DNA of 64,000 bases from positions 5,141,001 to 5,205,000 of the forward strand of contig NZ_CP089980.1 in the NCBI RefSeq assembly GCF_021389955.1, given 5' to 3'. Below the pieces are notes generated by a model that saw nothing but the letters and a program-made list of their open reading frames with translations, had not been told where the DNA came from and ran no database searches. Source of the DNA: Fulvivirga maritima (lineage in GTDB: Bacteria > Bacteroidota > Bacteroidia > Cytophagales > Cyclobacteriaceae). The position numbers and the translations under genes were made by a program. Positions 43,291 to 51,894 of this stretch are shown in pieces. Every line of letters starts with the position of its first letter. The stretch's first letter is position 1.

Positions 43291-44472
43291 TTATTCAGCG
43301 TCACCCATAGATTCTAATTTTTCACTTACTTTTACAGCTTTCTCGTTTAATTTCAATTGGCTGTAGATGTATTGTAAAGACTCAAGTGCTGCTCTGTTTT
43401 CAGGCTCAAGATCTAAAACTTTTTCCCAGTAAGGCATAGCATCTTTTAATGCTTGTTGGATATCGCCTTCCATTGCTTTAGCTTTTTTCTGATCTTCAGA
43501 AGTAATACCTAAGTTATTCTTTTGCTTAATCAAGTCTACTGCTTTGTTGTAATAAAGCACAGCCAGGTTAAAGTTAGCGTTAAAGTTCTTAGTATCAAGC
43601 TCTACAGATTTAGCATAAGCTTCAATAGCTTTAGGTCTGTTCTCCAGCTCTTCGTACATTACTCCTAAAGTAAAGTACAAGTTACTGTTGTCTGGCTCCT
43701 TCGCTATAGCTGTCTCAATTTCGTTTCTAGCCTCATCAATTTTATCCATTTGGATCAGGTAATTGATTTCAGACTTAGCAAAGTCAGTGTTGTTAGGGAA
43801 TGCTTCTTTTGCTTTTTTCACAAGCGCTAAAGCTTTCTCTTTGTCCTCGTTTATAGTACCTTCAATATAGATTAAAGAGTTATAAATGTCTTCGCTCTGA
43901 TAATCAAGGTCATTAATAAGTGTGTAGTAGTTTTTAGCTGCAGTAGCATAGTCTTCACCAGACTGAGCTGCCAAACCAGCATAGATATAACCAGTAGTAT
44001 CTTTAGGCTGTACTAACTGAGTTTTAGTGAAATATTTCACTGCCTGATCAGTTTTTTGTGCCTGATAACCTTCCACACCTTTGTTTAAGTAATATCCCCA
44101 AAGTGTTTGCATTTGCTGACTTTGAAGGATTGGCAAACCGTTGGCATCACTAATGTAATATTCGTTTTTACCACCTAGTTCTTCAGCTTTATCAAAAGCC
44201 TTCATTGCTTCTTTCAATGGATCGTTAGCCAGGTTCTGAAACTGAGGATTGCTAGTTGTATCTAAAGAAGCGTATATTAAGCCTCTGTAGTACCATGTTT
44301 TACCATCATCCTTAGTTTTTTCGTGTTCTATTGCTGCATCTATTATATCTTTTGCTTCACCTAAGTTACCCTCTTCACGTGCTTTTTCCGCCTGGTTGAT
44401 CTTAGGCTTCTTTTGTCCAAAAGAATATCCGGCTATAGTAACTGCAGCCAGTAATAAAATCATTCTTTTCAT
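43291..44472 (-). CDS. Periplasmic TPR protein
   Basis: A 393-residue protein with a signal peptide (MKRMILLLAAVTIAGYSFGQ). It is built of TPR units, for example GLIYASLDTTSNPQFQNLAN, AAKNYYTLINDLDYQSEDIY, NLYFTLGVMYEELENRPKAI and AALESLQYIYSQLKLNEKAV. TPR proteins are scaffolds. It follows gyrA by 41 bp on the same strand, so it is co-transcribed, and it ends at a strong terminator. Its job next to gyrase is not clear. Confidence 0.85.
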   Translation of the reverse strand: MKRMILLLAAVTIAGYSFGQKKPKINQAEKAREEGNLGEAKDIIDAAIEHEKTKDDGKTWYYRGLIYASLDTTSNPQFQNLANDPLKEAMKAFDKAEELGGKNEYYISDANGLPILQSQQMQTLWGYYLNKGVEGYQAQKTDQAVKYFTKTQLVQPKDTTGYIYAGLAAQSGEDYATAAKNYYTLINDLDYQSEDIYNSLIYIEGTINEDKEKALALVKKAKEAFPNNTDFAKSEINYLIQMDKIDEARNEIETAIAKEPDNSNLYFTLGVMYEELENRPKAIEAYAKSVELDTKNFNANFNLAVLYYNKAVDLIKQKNNLGITSEDQKKAKAMEGDIQQALKDAMPYWEKVLDLEPENRAALESLQYIYSQLKLNEKAVKVSEKLESMGDAE

Positions 44473-44513
44473 AATCGGTGTTTCTATTCTTTGTTTAGTT
44501 TGCTTAAAGTTAA

Positions 44514-47072
44514 TTATTCTTCATTATTATCATTAGATGTTTCCTGGTTGTCATCTGCTCCTTCCTGTCCTTCTTCCAGTTCATCATCTATTTCTTCAAT
44601 CTCATCTATCTTCTCTATTTTCTCTACTGAAGAAATGGTATCGTTTTCATTTAATCTGATCAGCTTCACTCCTTGCGTAGCTCTACCCATCACACGTAAG
44701 TCTTTCACTTCCAGCCTGATAGTAATTCCTGATCGGTTGATAATCATCAGATCATCAGTATCTATTACTTCCTTAATTGCAACAAGCTTGCCAGTCTTCT
44801 CTGTAACGTTGATGGTCTTCACTCCTTTACCACCACGTTTCGTGATACGGTAATCTTCTACTAATGAGCGCTTTCCATAACCATTTTCTGATACTACCAG
44901 CAGGTTAGACTCTTCACGGTGTATGTTTACCATGCCCACTACCCTATCATCTTCGTCTTCCAGCGTTACACCTCTAACACCTGTAGCGGTACGTCCCATT
45001 GGTCTTACATCTGATTCATGGAAGTGAATGGCCTTACCATTTCGCTTGGCTATTACAATGTGGTCATCACCATTAGTAAGTCTTACAGAAAGTAAACGAT
45101 CATCATCTCTGATGGTAATGGCGTTAATACCGTTAGCTCTTGGTTTAGAATATGCTTCCAAAGTAGTCTTTTTGATGGTACCTTTTACTGTACACATCAT
45201 TAAGAAGTTATTTTTCACATAGTCTTCATCAGAAAGGCTTTCTACGTTTATTACCGCTCTTACGTTATCGTTAGGCTCTATATTGATCAGGTTCTGAATG
45301 GCTCGTCCTTTAGAAGTTTTGCTTCCTTCAGGTATGGCATATACTTTCTTCCAGAATACTTTACCGTTATCAGTAAAAATCAATAGATAGTTATGCGCAC
45401 GGGCTATAAAGAGTAGTTCTGTAAAGTCATCATCTTTGGTAGATACTCCACGGCTACCTACTCCACCACGTCCTTGAGTACGGTAGTCAGTAAGAGCTGA
45501 TCTTTTAATATATCCTTGGTGAGAAATAGTGATTACCATTTCATCATTAGGAATCATATCTTCTACTGTGATGTCATCAGCACTATGAACGATCTGCGTT
45601 CTTCTGTCATCTCCATATCTCTCTACCAGCTGATTAACCTCATCTTTAATGATCTCCATTCTACGTTCCTCTCTGGCCAAAATATCTTTCAAGTCATCGA
45701 TTAAGGCTTTCACCTCTTCGTATTCCTTCAATATTTTGTCTCTTTCCATTCCGGTAAGCCTTTGGAGTCTCATTTCCAATATGGCTCTGGCCTGAATTTC
45801 TGAAAGTTCAAATTTCTCCATCAATCCTTGACGAGCACTGTCAGGATCTTGTGAGTTACGTATCAATGATATTACTTCGTCAAGATTATCTAAAGCAATA
45901 AGATAACCTTCCAATATGTGCGCTCTTTTCTCTGCTTCGTCAAGCTCATATTGCGTACGTCTGATCACTACCTCATGGCGGTGCTCTACATAGTATTTAA
46001 TAAGATCTTTCAGATTCAGTGTTTCTGGTCTTCCTTTAACCAGGGCAATGTTATTAACCCCAAAAGAAGATTGAAGCTGCGTATATTTATAAAGGTAGTT
46101 AAGTACGATGTTAGGGATAGCATCCTTTTTAAGATCATACACTACTCTTAATCCGTTTCTATCAGATTCATCACGGATATCAGAGATACCTTCTATTTTT
46201 TTGTCGTTCACCAGGGCAGCAGTCTTTTCGATCATGCTGGCCTTATTTACCATGTATGGTATTTCTGTAACGATGATTTGTTCTCTTCCGGTGCTGGTAG
46301 TTTCAAACTCGGCTTTAGCACGCATTACCACGCGGCCTCTTCCTGTTTCAAAAGCTTGTTTTACACCAGTATAACCATATATGATACCTCCTGTAGGGAA
46401 ATCTGGGGCCGTAACGTACTCCATAAGTTCTGGCACAGTGATATCATTATTTTCTATATAGGCGATGATACCTGCTCCTACCTCTCTAAGGTTATGCGGA
46501 GCCATGTTAGTAGCCATACCTACTGCGATACCTGATGAGCCGTTAAGTAACAGGTTAGGCAGCTTACCAGGCATTACAGAAGGCTCCTTTAGGGAGTCAT
46601 CAAAGTTAGACTGGTAGTTAACGGTGTTTTTGTTGATGTCTGTAAGCATCTCCTCAGCGATACGCTTAAGGCGAGCCTCAGTATAACGCATGGCCGCAGC
46701 AGAGTCACCGTCTATGGAACCGAAGTTTCCCTGGCCATCTACCAATGGGTATCTCAAAGACCAGGGTTGAGCCATACGCACCATAGTGTCGTAAACGGCT
46801 GAGTCACCATGAGGGTGATACTTACCTAGTACCTCTCCTACGATCCTGGCAGATTTTTTATAAGATTTATTGTAATTAACACCCAATTCGAGCATACCAT
46901 ACAAAATCCTTCTATGTACAGGTTTTAAGCCATCTCTTACATCTGGTAGTGCCCTGGATATGATCACCGACATAGAATAATCTATGTAGGCTCCTCTCAT
47001 CTCATCCTCAATATTGATGGGTATAATACCCTGTCTGCCTGCCGGCAGATTCTCATTAGATTCGTCAGCCAT
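44514..47072 (-). CDS. gyrA: DNA gyrase subunit A
   Basis: An 852-residue GyrA. The catalytic tyrosine is Tyr130 in [10 protein letters not shown]. The quinolone region reads [11 protein letters not shown] with Ser91 and Asp95, the susceptible-type residues. The C-terminal part carries the DNA-wrapping beta-pinwheel with GyrA boxes ([30 protein letters not shown]), then an acidic tail. With GyrB it introduces negative supercoils using ATP. Residues 9-15 (LPAGRQG) are extra compared with normal GyrA starts, which run straight into [10 protein letters not shown]. They are encoded by a palindromic element at 47031-47050. A TPR gene follows. Confidence 0.97.
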   Translation of the reverse strand: MADESNENLPAGRQGIIPINIEDEMRGAYIDYSMSVIISRALPDVRDGLKPVHRRILYGMLELGVNYNKSYKKSARIVGEVLGKYHPHGDSAVYDTMVRMAQPWSLRYPLVDGQGNFGSIDGDSAAAMRYTEARLKRIAEEMLTDINKNTVNYQSNFDDSLKEPSVMPGKLPNLLLNGSSGIAVGMATNMAPHNLREVGAGIIAYIENNDITVPELMEYVTAPDFPTGGIIYGYTGVKQAFETGRGRVVMRAKAEFETTSTGREQIIVTEIPYMVNKASMIEKTAALVNDKKIEGISDIRDESDRNGLRVVYDLKKDAIPNIVLNYLYKYTQLQSSFGVNNIALVKGRPETLNLKDLIKYYVEHRHEVVIRRTQYELDEAEKRAHILEGYLIALDNLDEVISLIRNSQDPDSARQGLMEKFELSEIQARAILEMRLQRLTGMERDKILKEYEEVKALIDDLKDILAREERRMEIIKDEVNQLVERYGDDRRTQIVHSADDITVEDMIPNDEMVITISHQGYIKRSALTDYRTQGRGGVGSRGVSTKDDDFTELLFIARAHNYLLIFTDNGKVFWKKVYAIPEGSKTSKGRAIQNLINIEPNDNVRAVINVESLSDEDYVKNNFLMMCTVKGTIKKTTLEAYSKPRANGINAITIRDDDRLLSVRLTNGDDHIVIAKRNGKAIHFHESDVRPMGRTATGVRGVTLEDEDDRVVGMVNIHREESNLLVVSENGYGKRSLVEDYRITKRGGKGVKTINVTEKTGKLVAIKEVIDTDDLMIINRSGITIRLEVKDLRVMGRATQGVKLIRLNENDTISSVEKIEKIDEIEEIDDELEEGQEGADDNQETSNDNNEE
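47031..47050 (-). repeat. Palindromic element inserted in frame in the gyrA N-terminus
   Basis: The 20 bases contain the perfect palindrome CTGCCGGCAG (47039-47048) and a second CTG/CAG arm. In the gyrA frame they give L-P-A-G-R-Q. Related CTGCCGGCAG-type repeats are known, from memory, as dispersed elements in Bacteroidota, sometimes read as PAGRQ peptides. Confidence 0.65.
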
Positions 47073-47258
47073 AGAGTAATTTAAAGGTCGTTTATTTGTA
47101 AAATCATGGCGAATTTACGCAAATAAGCTAGTAATTAACAGCCTTAACCAACAATTATTAGCTATTACGCATCAATAGTTATTAACTTATGATCCGCCGT
47201 ACCAAGTATTATTTAAAAAAGCCAAATTATAAACAAAAAAGCAGGTTAATGCCGCCCT

Positions 47259-48323
47259 TTAATAAGCATTCAGTTTGTTCCTGTTCTTCTTTTTATACTT
47301 AATTAAAGTAGGGTAATTCTCACCGTGGTGAGGGTTTTGCTTTTTATAGATAGGATGCATTCTGCTCCTATACTCTCTTTCGCCGTGCTGGTGGTTTACC
47401 TGTGTGGTACATTGCTTTAAAAAGCATTTTGGCAGCTCGGGTATGCGGTAGGTAAATCCAAAGGTTAGATAGGCCGCATTCATACTTTGAGAAATGGAAA
47501 GGTTACTTTCCGGCATGTTGGTAGTAAAGCTCTTAATATCAAAAGAAGGCCTTACAAACAACTTAAAATATTCAGACATGTCACGTTCAAAGGTAGCTCC
47601 CAGGTTTACATACACTCCTTTGTCCATCACTTCTTTATTAAACTTTTTAGAGAGGTTGAAAGCCCCAATATTAGCATCTACAGAAATGCTGTATTCATAA
47701 TAGCGATATACCCTTGCTCCGAGTATCAGGTAATATTTTTTATAGAAAGCACTACCAAAATCAGGCTCAAAGCTGCTGATCTGGTCTTCATAAACGGTAG
47801 GCTTAAAAGTACCCGGGCGATGGTATTCAAACATAACACCCCCTCCTATTTTATAGCGATCAAACTCCATATGCACGGTGAAGTTGAGCGGTATGCTGGT
47901 GCCTGGGGCTTTAAATCTAAGGTCTGTGGTGTCACTGCTTACGGTAAAATCATTAGGTCCGGCCGCGATGTTATTAGTGGTTTTTACATCATTAAACCAA
48001 TAGTTATAGCCTATGCCTCCAGTTCCGCTGGGGTTAGCATCATAAATAACGGGGCCATTATCCTGCTGGTTCACCAAGGCAAAACCATCCAAATCTTGTC
48101 GGTAAAAGGTATGACCATAACCGGTAGAGAAGCTCCAATGAAATTTACTCAAAAAGGTTCTCAGGCCTCTTCCTTTAGGCTTAAGGTAAAAATGATCTAA
48201 CGGAATAGACGCTTCCTCATCATCCTGCTCTACCTGTGCAGTAGCGGTATGGAATGAAAAAGCCACCAGGCCCATTACGACTGTGAAAATATAAAAAAGT
48301 ACTTTAATCCTTTCTAAGATCAT
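47259..48323 (-). CDS. Outer-membrane beta-barrel-like protein of unknown function
   Basis: A 354-residue protein with a signal peptide (about residues 1-29, ending FSFHTATAQ). The mature part shows repeated amphipathic strands with aromatic residues (HWSFSTGYGHTFYRQDL, YKIGGGVMFEYHRPG, YKKYYLILGARVYRYYEYSI, SMNAAYLTFGFTYRIPELP), as in outer-membrane barrels. The last 50 residues are unusual: basic and histidine-rich (QVNHQHGEREYRSRMH), with an additional RNKLNAY. The gene stands alone between gyrA and the 203-residue unknown. No specific family was recognised. Confidence 0.6.
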   Translation of the reverse strand: MILERIKVLFYIFTVVMGLVAFSFHTATAQVEQDDEEASIPLDHFYLKPKGRGLRTFLSKFHWSFSTGYGHTFYRQDLDGFALVNQQDNGPVIYDANPSGTGGIGYNYWFNDVKTTNNIAAGPNDFTVSSDTTDLRFKAPGTSIPLNFTVHMEFDRYKIGGGVMFEYHRPGTFKPTVYEDQISSFEPDFGSAFYKKYYLILGARVYRYYEYSISVDANIGAFNLSKKFNKEVMDKGVYVNLGATFERDMSEYFKLFVRPSFDIKSFTTNMPESNLSISQSMNAAYLTFGFTYRIPELPKCFLKQCTTQVNHQHGEREYRSRMHPIYKKQNPHHGENYPTLIKYKKKNRNKLNAY

Positions 48324-48452
48324 TTTATAATATCTAGCTGTGGGACTCAGGCTTCACTAACTCAATTAAACTGGTATCCGAAAAAAATGCCCACATCTCT
48401 TAAAACAGGCAAAATTAAAAAATATTATGTTCAGGACATCAGTTTTCTATCC

Positions 48453-49064
48453 TTATTTTACCTCAAAGGTTCTACAGAACGAGTCGAATACAGGTATTTG
48501 GTGAAGTCCCAATTTTTCTCCGATATCTATAATCTTCTCATATTCCACCTTAGAGATGCTTCTTTGCTCCACTATGTCTGATTCATCATTTAAAATAACA
48601 GTACTCAAAAACCGTACAAAAATATAAGGCACGGTCATCAGATCTCTGGCAAAGCGCTGCACAGGATCTATCATATCACTTGATTTCATGCTGAGCAGTT
48701 GCTCTTTATTAAAAGTATGCTCCATACAATGTTTGATCACCTCAAAGAAAGGCTGCTCCCAAGCGGCATAGTTTTTAATGAGATAATTCATAGCATGAGC
48801 TACCGGATCTATCTTCATGAAATAACCGCCTTTAGACATTTTTCTGGCCATTTTATTGAGCGCCAATTCTTCAAACAGACTGATGCTGCCATTAGCTAGC
48901 GCCACTCCTATAGCGGGAGTCATCATGATAAGTGAAAGGAAGTCATGGTTAGTGATTTCCAAAAGGCTTACTTCGCCTTCAATGAAAAGCTGCTTAGCTT
49001 CTAAAGTCACCTTTCTTATCTCTGGCATTTCTACCAAAGTGGCTATTTCATTTTCAGAAAACAT
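48453..49064 (-). CDS. Unknown cytoplasmic helical protein (203 residues)
   Basis: ATG 49064 opens MFSENEIATLVEMPEIRKVT. The protein is predicted all-helical, without a signal peptide or transmembrane segments; the most hydrophobic stretch is LSLIMMTPAIGVALANGSIS (about 45-64). It ends FCRTFEVK. The pattern is consistent with a Cytophagales-specific conserved protein, but I cannot name a family. It is transcribed alone. Confidence 0.6.
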   Translation of the reverse strand: MFSENEIATLVEMPEIRKVTLEAKQLFIEGEVSLLEITNHDFLSLIMMTPAIGVALANGSISLFEELALNKMARKMSKGGYFMKIDPVAHAMNYLIKNYAAWEQPFFEVIKHCMEHTFNKEQLLSMKSSDMIDPVQRFARDLMTVPYIFVRFLSTVILNDESDIVEQRSISKVEYEKIIDIGEKLGLHQIPVFDSFCRTFEVK

Positions 49065-49121
49065 GAATAATTAATTGATAAATAGTTTGATTAATAGTCA
49101 ATATAATACTTTTTATGCTAT

Positions 49122-49152
49122 AAAAAAGGCCCGCAATAACATTACGAGCCTT
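49122..49152 (-). terminator. Terminator after the 49187 gene
   Basis: A minus-strand stem AAGGCTCG / GCGGGCCTT (one G-T pair, 10-nt loop) followed by TTTTTT, 35 bp after the stop of the 151-residue secreted protein gene. Confidence 0.75.
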
Positions 49153-49186
49153 CCTTAATACATTCTGTTATATCAGGTCATACTGA

Positions 49187-49642
49187 TTACTCAGCAGTTT
49201 CGCCTGTTACTTCAGCTTTAATAGCTGCATATTTTGTTTTTAGTTCTTCGTCAGAAGCTAGTTTAGATTTGATAGCGTTATATGCTTTACCTCCGTCAGG
49301 TAGCATTTTGGTAGCCAAGATTTTAACTACATCACCAATAGCCTCTTTTCTTTCTTCTACCATGTTGTTGATTTGATCCATGAACTTGTTTTCAAAGTCG
49401 CTAGCTGCTTCTCCTGATCCACTTTTCAATTCAGAATATCTTTTACCGTCTATTCCTTCTTGATTTTTAATCATGTCATTAAGAACCACACTAATTTCCG
49501 ACTTCATGTCATCGATAACCTCTTCCATAATGGCATATCTTCTTAAATTTTCGTCAGTTAAATACTCATCATCCTGAGCCTGAGCTGTTCCGAAAACCAT
49601 TACAGTAAAAAGTGTTGCCAAAATTAAATTGATCTTCCTCAT
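49187..49642 (-). CDS. Small secreted helical protein of unknown function
   Basis: A 151-residue protein with a signal peptide (MRKINLILATLFTVMVFGTA, then QAQ). The mature part is helical and charged (YLTDENLRRYAIMEEVIDDM; FENKFMDQINNMVEERKEAI). It lies downstream of the COG3014/LpoB pair with a 124-bp gap, on the same strand, and has its own terminator. No known domain was recognised. Confidence 0.65.
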   Translation of the reverse strand: MRKINLILATLFTVMVFGTAQAQDDEYLTDENLRRYAIMEEVIDDMKSEISVVLNDMIKNQEGIDGKRYSELKSGSGEAASDFENKFMDQINNMVEERKEAIGDVVKILATKMLPDGGKAYNAIKSKLASDEELKTKYAAIKAEVTGETAE

Positions 49643-49766
49643 TTATTCGTTTTGTTTTTATTTATAAATAATTGATTCCTTACATACAAAACCTCGAATA
49701 AAGGCTTTTTGATTTATTAATTCAACTTTTTCGCAAAAAAAAGCCTCAGTATCTGATAATTAGTGC

Positions 49767-51167
49767 TCAAGGATAAAGCTTTACTGCATAATCTAAAGAA
49801 GAAAAAGTCTGAAATATAGTTTCTCCTGATTTTACATTATAAACAAATTCCTCTTTCTGATCGCCTTTATTGCCTTTCATTTCTAAAGTAATGTGCTGCT
49901 CTCCTTTTTTTAAAGGTACACGCGTATAGTAAATGCTGTGCGGCAGCGTCTGCCAGTTACGTGTATCCGCCTTTTCTGTTATGGCATTGAAAAGGCTTAC
50001 GGCAGCACCTAGACCATCCTTTTCATTTCGGGCGGCCTCTTCAGCGGCCTTTTTTAAAGCTACTCTAAGCAGGGCTTTGCCAAATTCTTTTAACATTCTA
50101 TCTTTCAAGCTCTTAAAGGCTATTGCGTTAACATCTTCAGCCAGCTCTAACGGATATTGATTTCCATTAACACTCAGGTTAGCAGCTGAATATACCGTAG
50201 GTCTCTCTTTATATTTAGGGAAAGCTACCCTGAAAAACTCCAGGTCTTCAAGCCCGGACTTGCCTGTTTCTTTATCATAACTTACCGGGAAAGGAAAGTT
50301 AAAGCCATATTCATCATTAGTGAAGTTAACTACTCCGCCCTGGCCTTTTACCACGGCAAAATTGATGCTCCACTCTGTTTTAACCGGGCCAAGGCCGTTA
50401 TGCCAGAAGAAGACCAAATCACCACCATCAGTGCGTTGGTATTTATAATTTTCCATACCAAACTCCTTTTTATAAAGATCATACTCTTGCTGAAACCCTG
50501 TGAGATAAGCTGTTCTGAGTATGTCTTCTTTAAGTTGGTCAGGCACGCTTACGCCAAACATATCAGCGTAATCGTTTTTATATATTTCTAAAGCGTTTCT
50601 ATAAGCGATAAAGGCATTGTTATAATCATGCTGAGCATCATATATTATGCCCATTAAAGTATGAATAAAGGCATCTTTCTGATATTTCTTATCGCTTTTA
50701 TATTTGTCACTAAGCTGATCGAGCCTAATGTTGAGTCTTTTACATTCTACCAGCGCATTGTCATACTGGCCCATGCGCAGATAATTCATGGCTTTGTAAT
50801 AAAGCATCATGAGGTTTTCATGGTTCTCTCCTTTGTATGCTACAAAATTAGGGTTGGAGAGCATGGAAACGGCCTCATTGACATAGTTAGTTTGGTAGTC
50901 TTCTGTATATAGGTAGGCCTTTTCGAGGTAACGATTACTTTCTTCGTATTCGCCTAGCATAGAGAGCACTACTCCTCTATTGAGATAATATAAAAGCCTG
51001 TTTTTACTTTTTTCAAGCTTTTTGCTTTTTTTGGCAAGTGTCTGATTAGCAGCATTTAACTCCCCCTTCTCAAACTCATAGTTAAACTCCTGATTCACTT
51101 CATAGTAGGTGGCACATGAAGCAAAAACAGTTAATAGTATAACAACCTGAACTTTAAAACCCCTCAT
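49767..51167 (-). CDS. COG3014-type TPR lipoprotein
   Basis: A 466-residue protein with a lipobox (ILLTVFASC at about residue 18). The N-terminal half has TPR-like repeats (YLNRGVVLSMLGEYEESNRY, LMMLYYKAMNYLRMGQYDNA, FIHTLMGIIYDAQHDYNNAF). The C-terminal half is the COG3014 domain (GDLVFFWHNGLGPVKTEWSI, SLKDRMLKEFGKALLRVALK, NWQTLPHSIYYTRVPLKKGE). It lies 82 bp after an LpoB-like gene, a pairing known in several bacterial groups, so it probably takes part in cell-envelope (peptidoglycan synthesis) control in the periplasm. The exact partner is unknown. Confidence 0.8.
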   Translation of the reverse strand: MRGFKVQVVILLTVFASCATYYEVNQEFNYEFEKGELNAANQTLAKKSKKLEKSKNRLLYYLNRGVVLSMLGEYEESNRYLEKAYLYTEDYQTNYVNEAVSMLSNPNFVAYKGENHENLMMLYYKAMNYLRMGQYDNALVECKRLNIRLDQLSDKYKSDKKYQKDAFIHTLMGIIYDAQHDYNNAFIAYRNALEIYKNDYADMFGVSVPDQLKEDILRTAYLTGFQQEYDLYKKEFGMENYKYQRTDGGDLVFFWHNGLGPVKTEWSINFAVVKGQGGVVNFTNDEYGFNFPFPVSYDKETGKSGLEDLEFFRVAFPKYKERPTVYSAANLSVNGNQYPLELAEDVNAIAFKSLKDRMLKEFGKALLRVALKKAAEEAARNEKDGLGAAVSLFNAITEKADTRNWQTLPHSIYYTRVPLKKGEQHITLEMKGNKGDQKEEFVYNVKSGETIFQTFSSLDYAVKLYP

Positions 51168-51249
51168 AGATCTTGAATGATACGGAAATGATATCTTAAA
51201 AAAATACCGACTCTCAATTACAATTAATTAAGAGCCGGTGAAAGCCATA

Positions 51250-51840
51250 TTAGTTTTCTATATACTTTTTGATTTCCTCTTGTCCGTACCAAACTCTTTT
51301 GTTAGTCTCCAGGTCAGTAAGGTAAAGGGTGGTGATATAGTTCACTACTTTTTTCTTGTTATAAGTATCTGTTTCAGAAGTCATGGTTCCGAATAGCATA
51401 AGGTCTGCACCATATTCTTTTCCCCAGCTAGCAGCTGTTTCTGGTGAAGAGAACTCTTGTTGGTCTGCTCTTTCTTCTCTTAGTTTCTCTCTGAATTCAG
51501 CAGATTCTACTAGGTCAGCAAGGCCTGAGTTGAATATTTCCATCTCAAATTTCTTGATGTAGTTATCAGAATCAATATGCTCGCTGGTTTTATTTTTTAT
51601 GTAACCTACAATAATAGCTGGAGTTTTGCCATTATCACTTGAATATTGCTGATATCTGGGGCTGTTCAGGAATTGCTGAACCATTTTATTTGCCACCATC
51701 TTTGAGTCAACATCATTCCAACGGCCGCTAAGATCAATCTGCTGATCAGGACTCACTCTTGTTACTGTTCTCTGAGAACACCCAAAAAGCACAGCAACCG
51801 AGAAAATGGCCACAACTAAGGTTTTTATAGAATTTTTCAT
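51250..51840 (-). CDS. LpoB-like penicillin-binding-protein activator lipoprotein
   Basis: A 196-residue lipoprotein (IFSVAVLFGCSQRTV, lipobox cysteine at about residue 21). The core matches the LpoB/YcfM fold: DLSGRWNDVDSKMVANKMVQ, IIVGYIKNKTSEHIDSDNYI, EYGADLMLFGTMTSETDTY and ITTLYLTDLETNKRVWYGQE. In gamma-proteobacteria LpoB stimulates PBP1B from the outer membrane. In Bacteroidota the target is untested. It is upstream of the COG3014 gene in the same direction. Confidence 0.82.
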   Translation of the reverse strand: MKNSIKTLVVAIFSVAVLFGCSQRTVTRVSPDQQIDLSGRWNDVDSKMVANKMVQQFLNSPRYQQYSSDNGKTPAIIVGYIKNKTSEHIDSDNYIKKFEMEIFNSGLADLVESAEFREKLREERADQQEFSSPETAASWGKEYGADLMLFGTMTSETDTYNKKKVVNYITTLYLTDLETNKRVWYGQEEIKKYIEN

Positions 51841-51894
51841 AAATAATTGATTTAAAACAAACCTGACAAAATTAATAAGTGTTATAAGTAAGTA

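Noticed and set aside
45918-46535. Long open frames antisense to gyrA (and similar ones opposite the TonB receptor, subtilase and COG3014 genes)
   Set aside because: They lie fully inside conserved genes on the other strand and have no domain or coding logic of their own.
47225-47255. Terminator after the 47259 gene
   Set aside because: A T-run is present on the minus strand but the stem has several mismatches, so it was left out.
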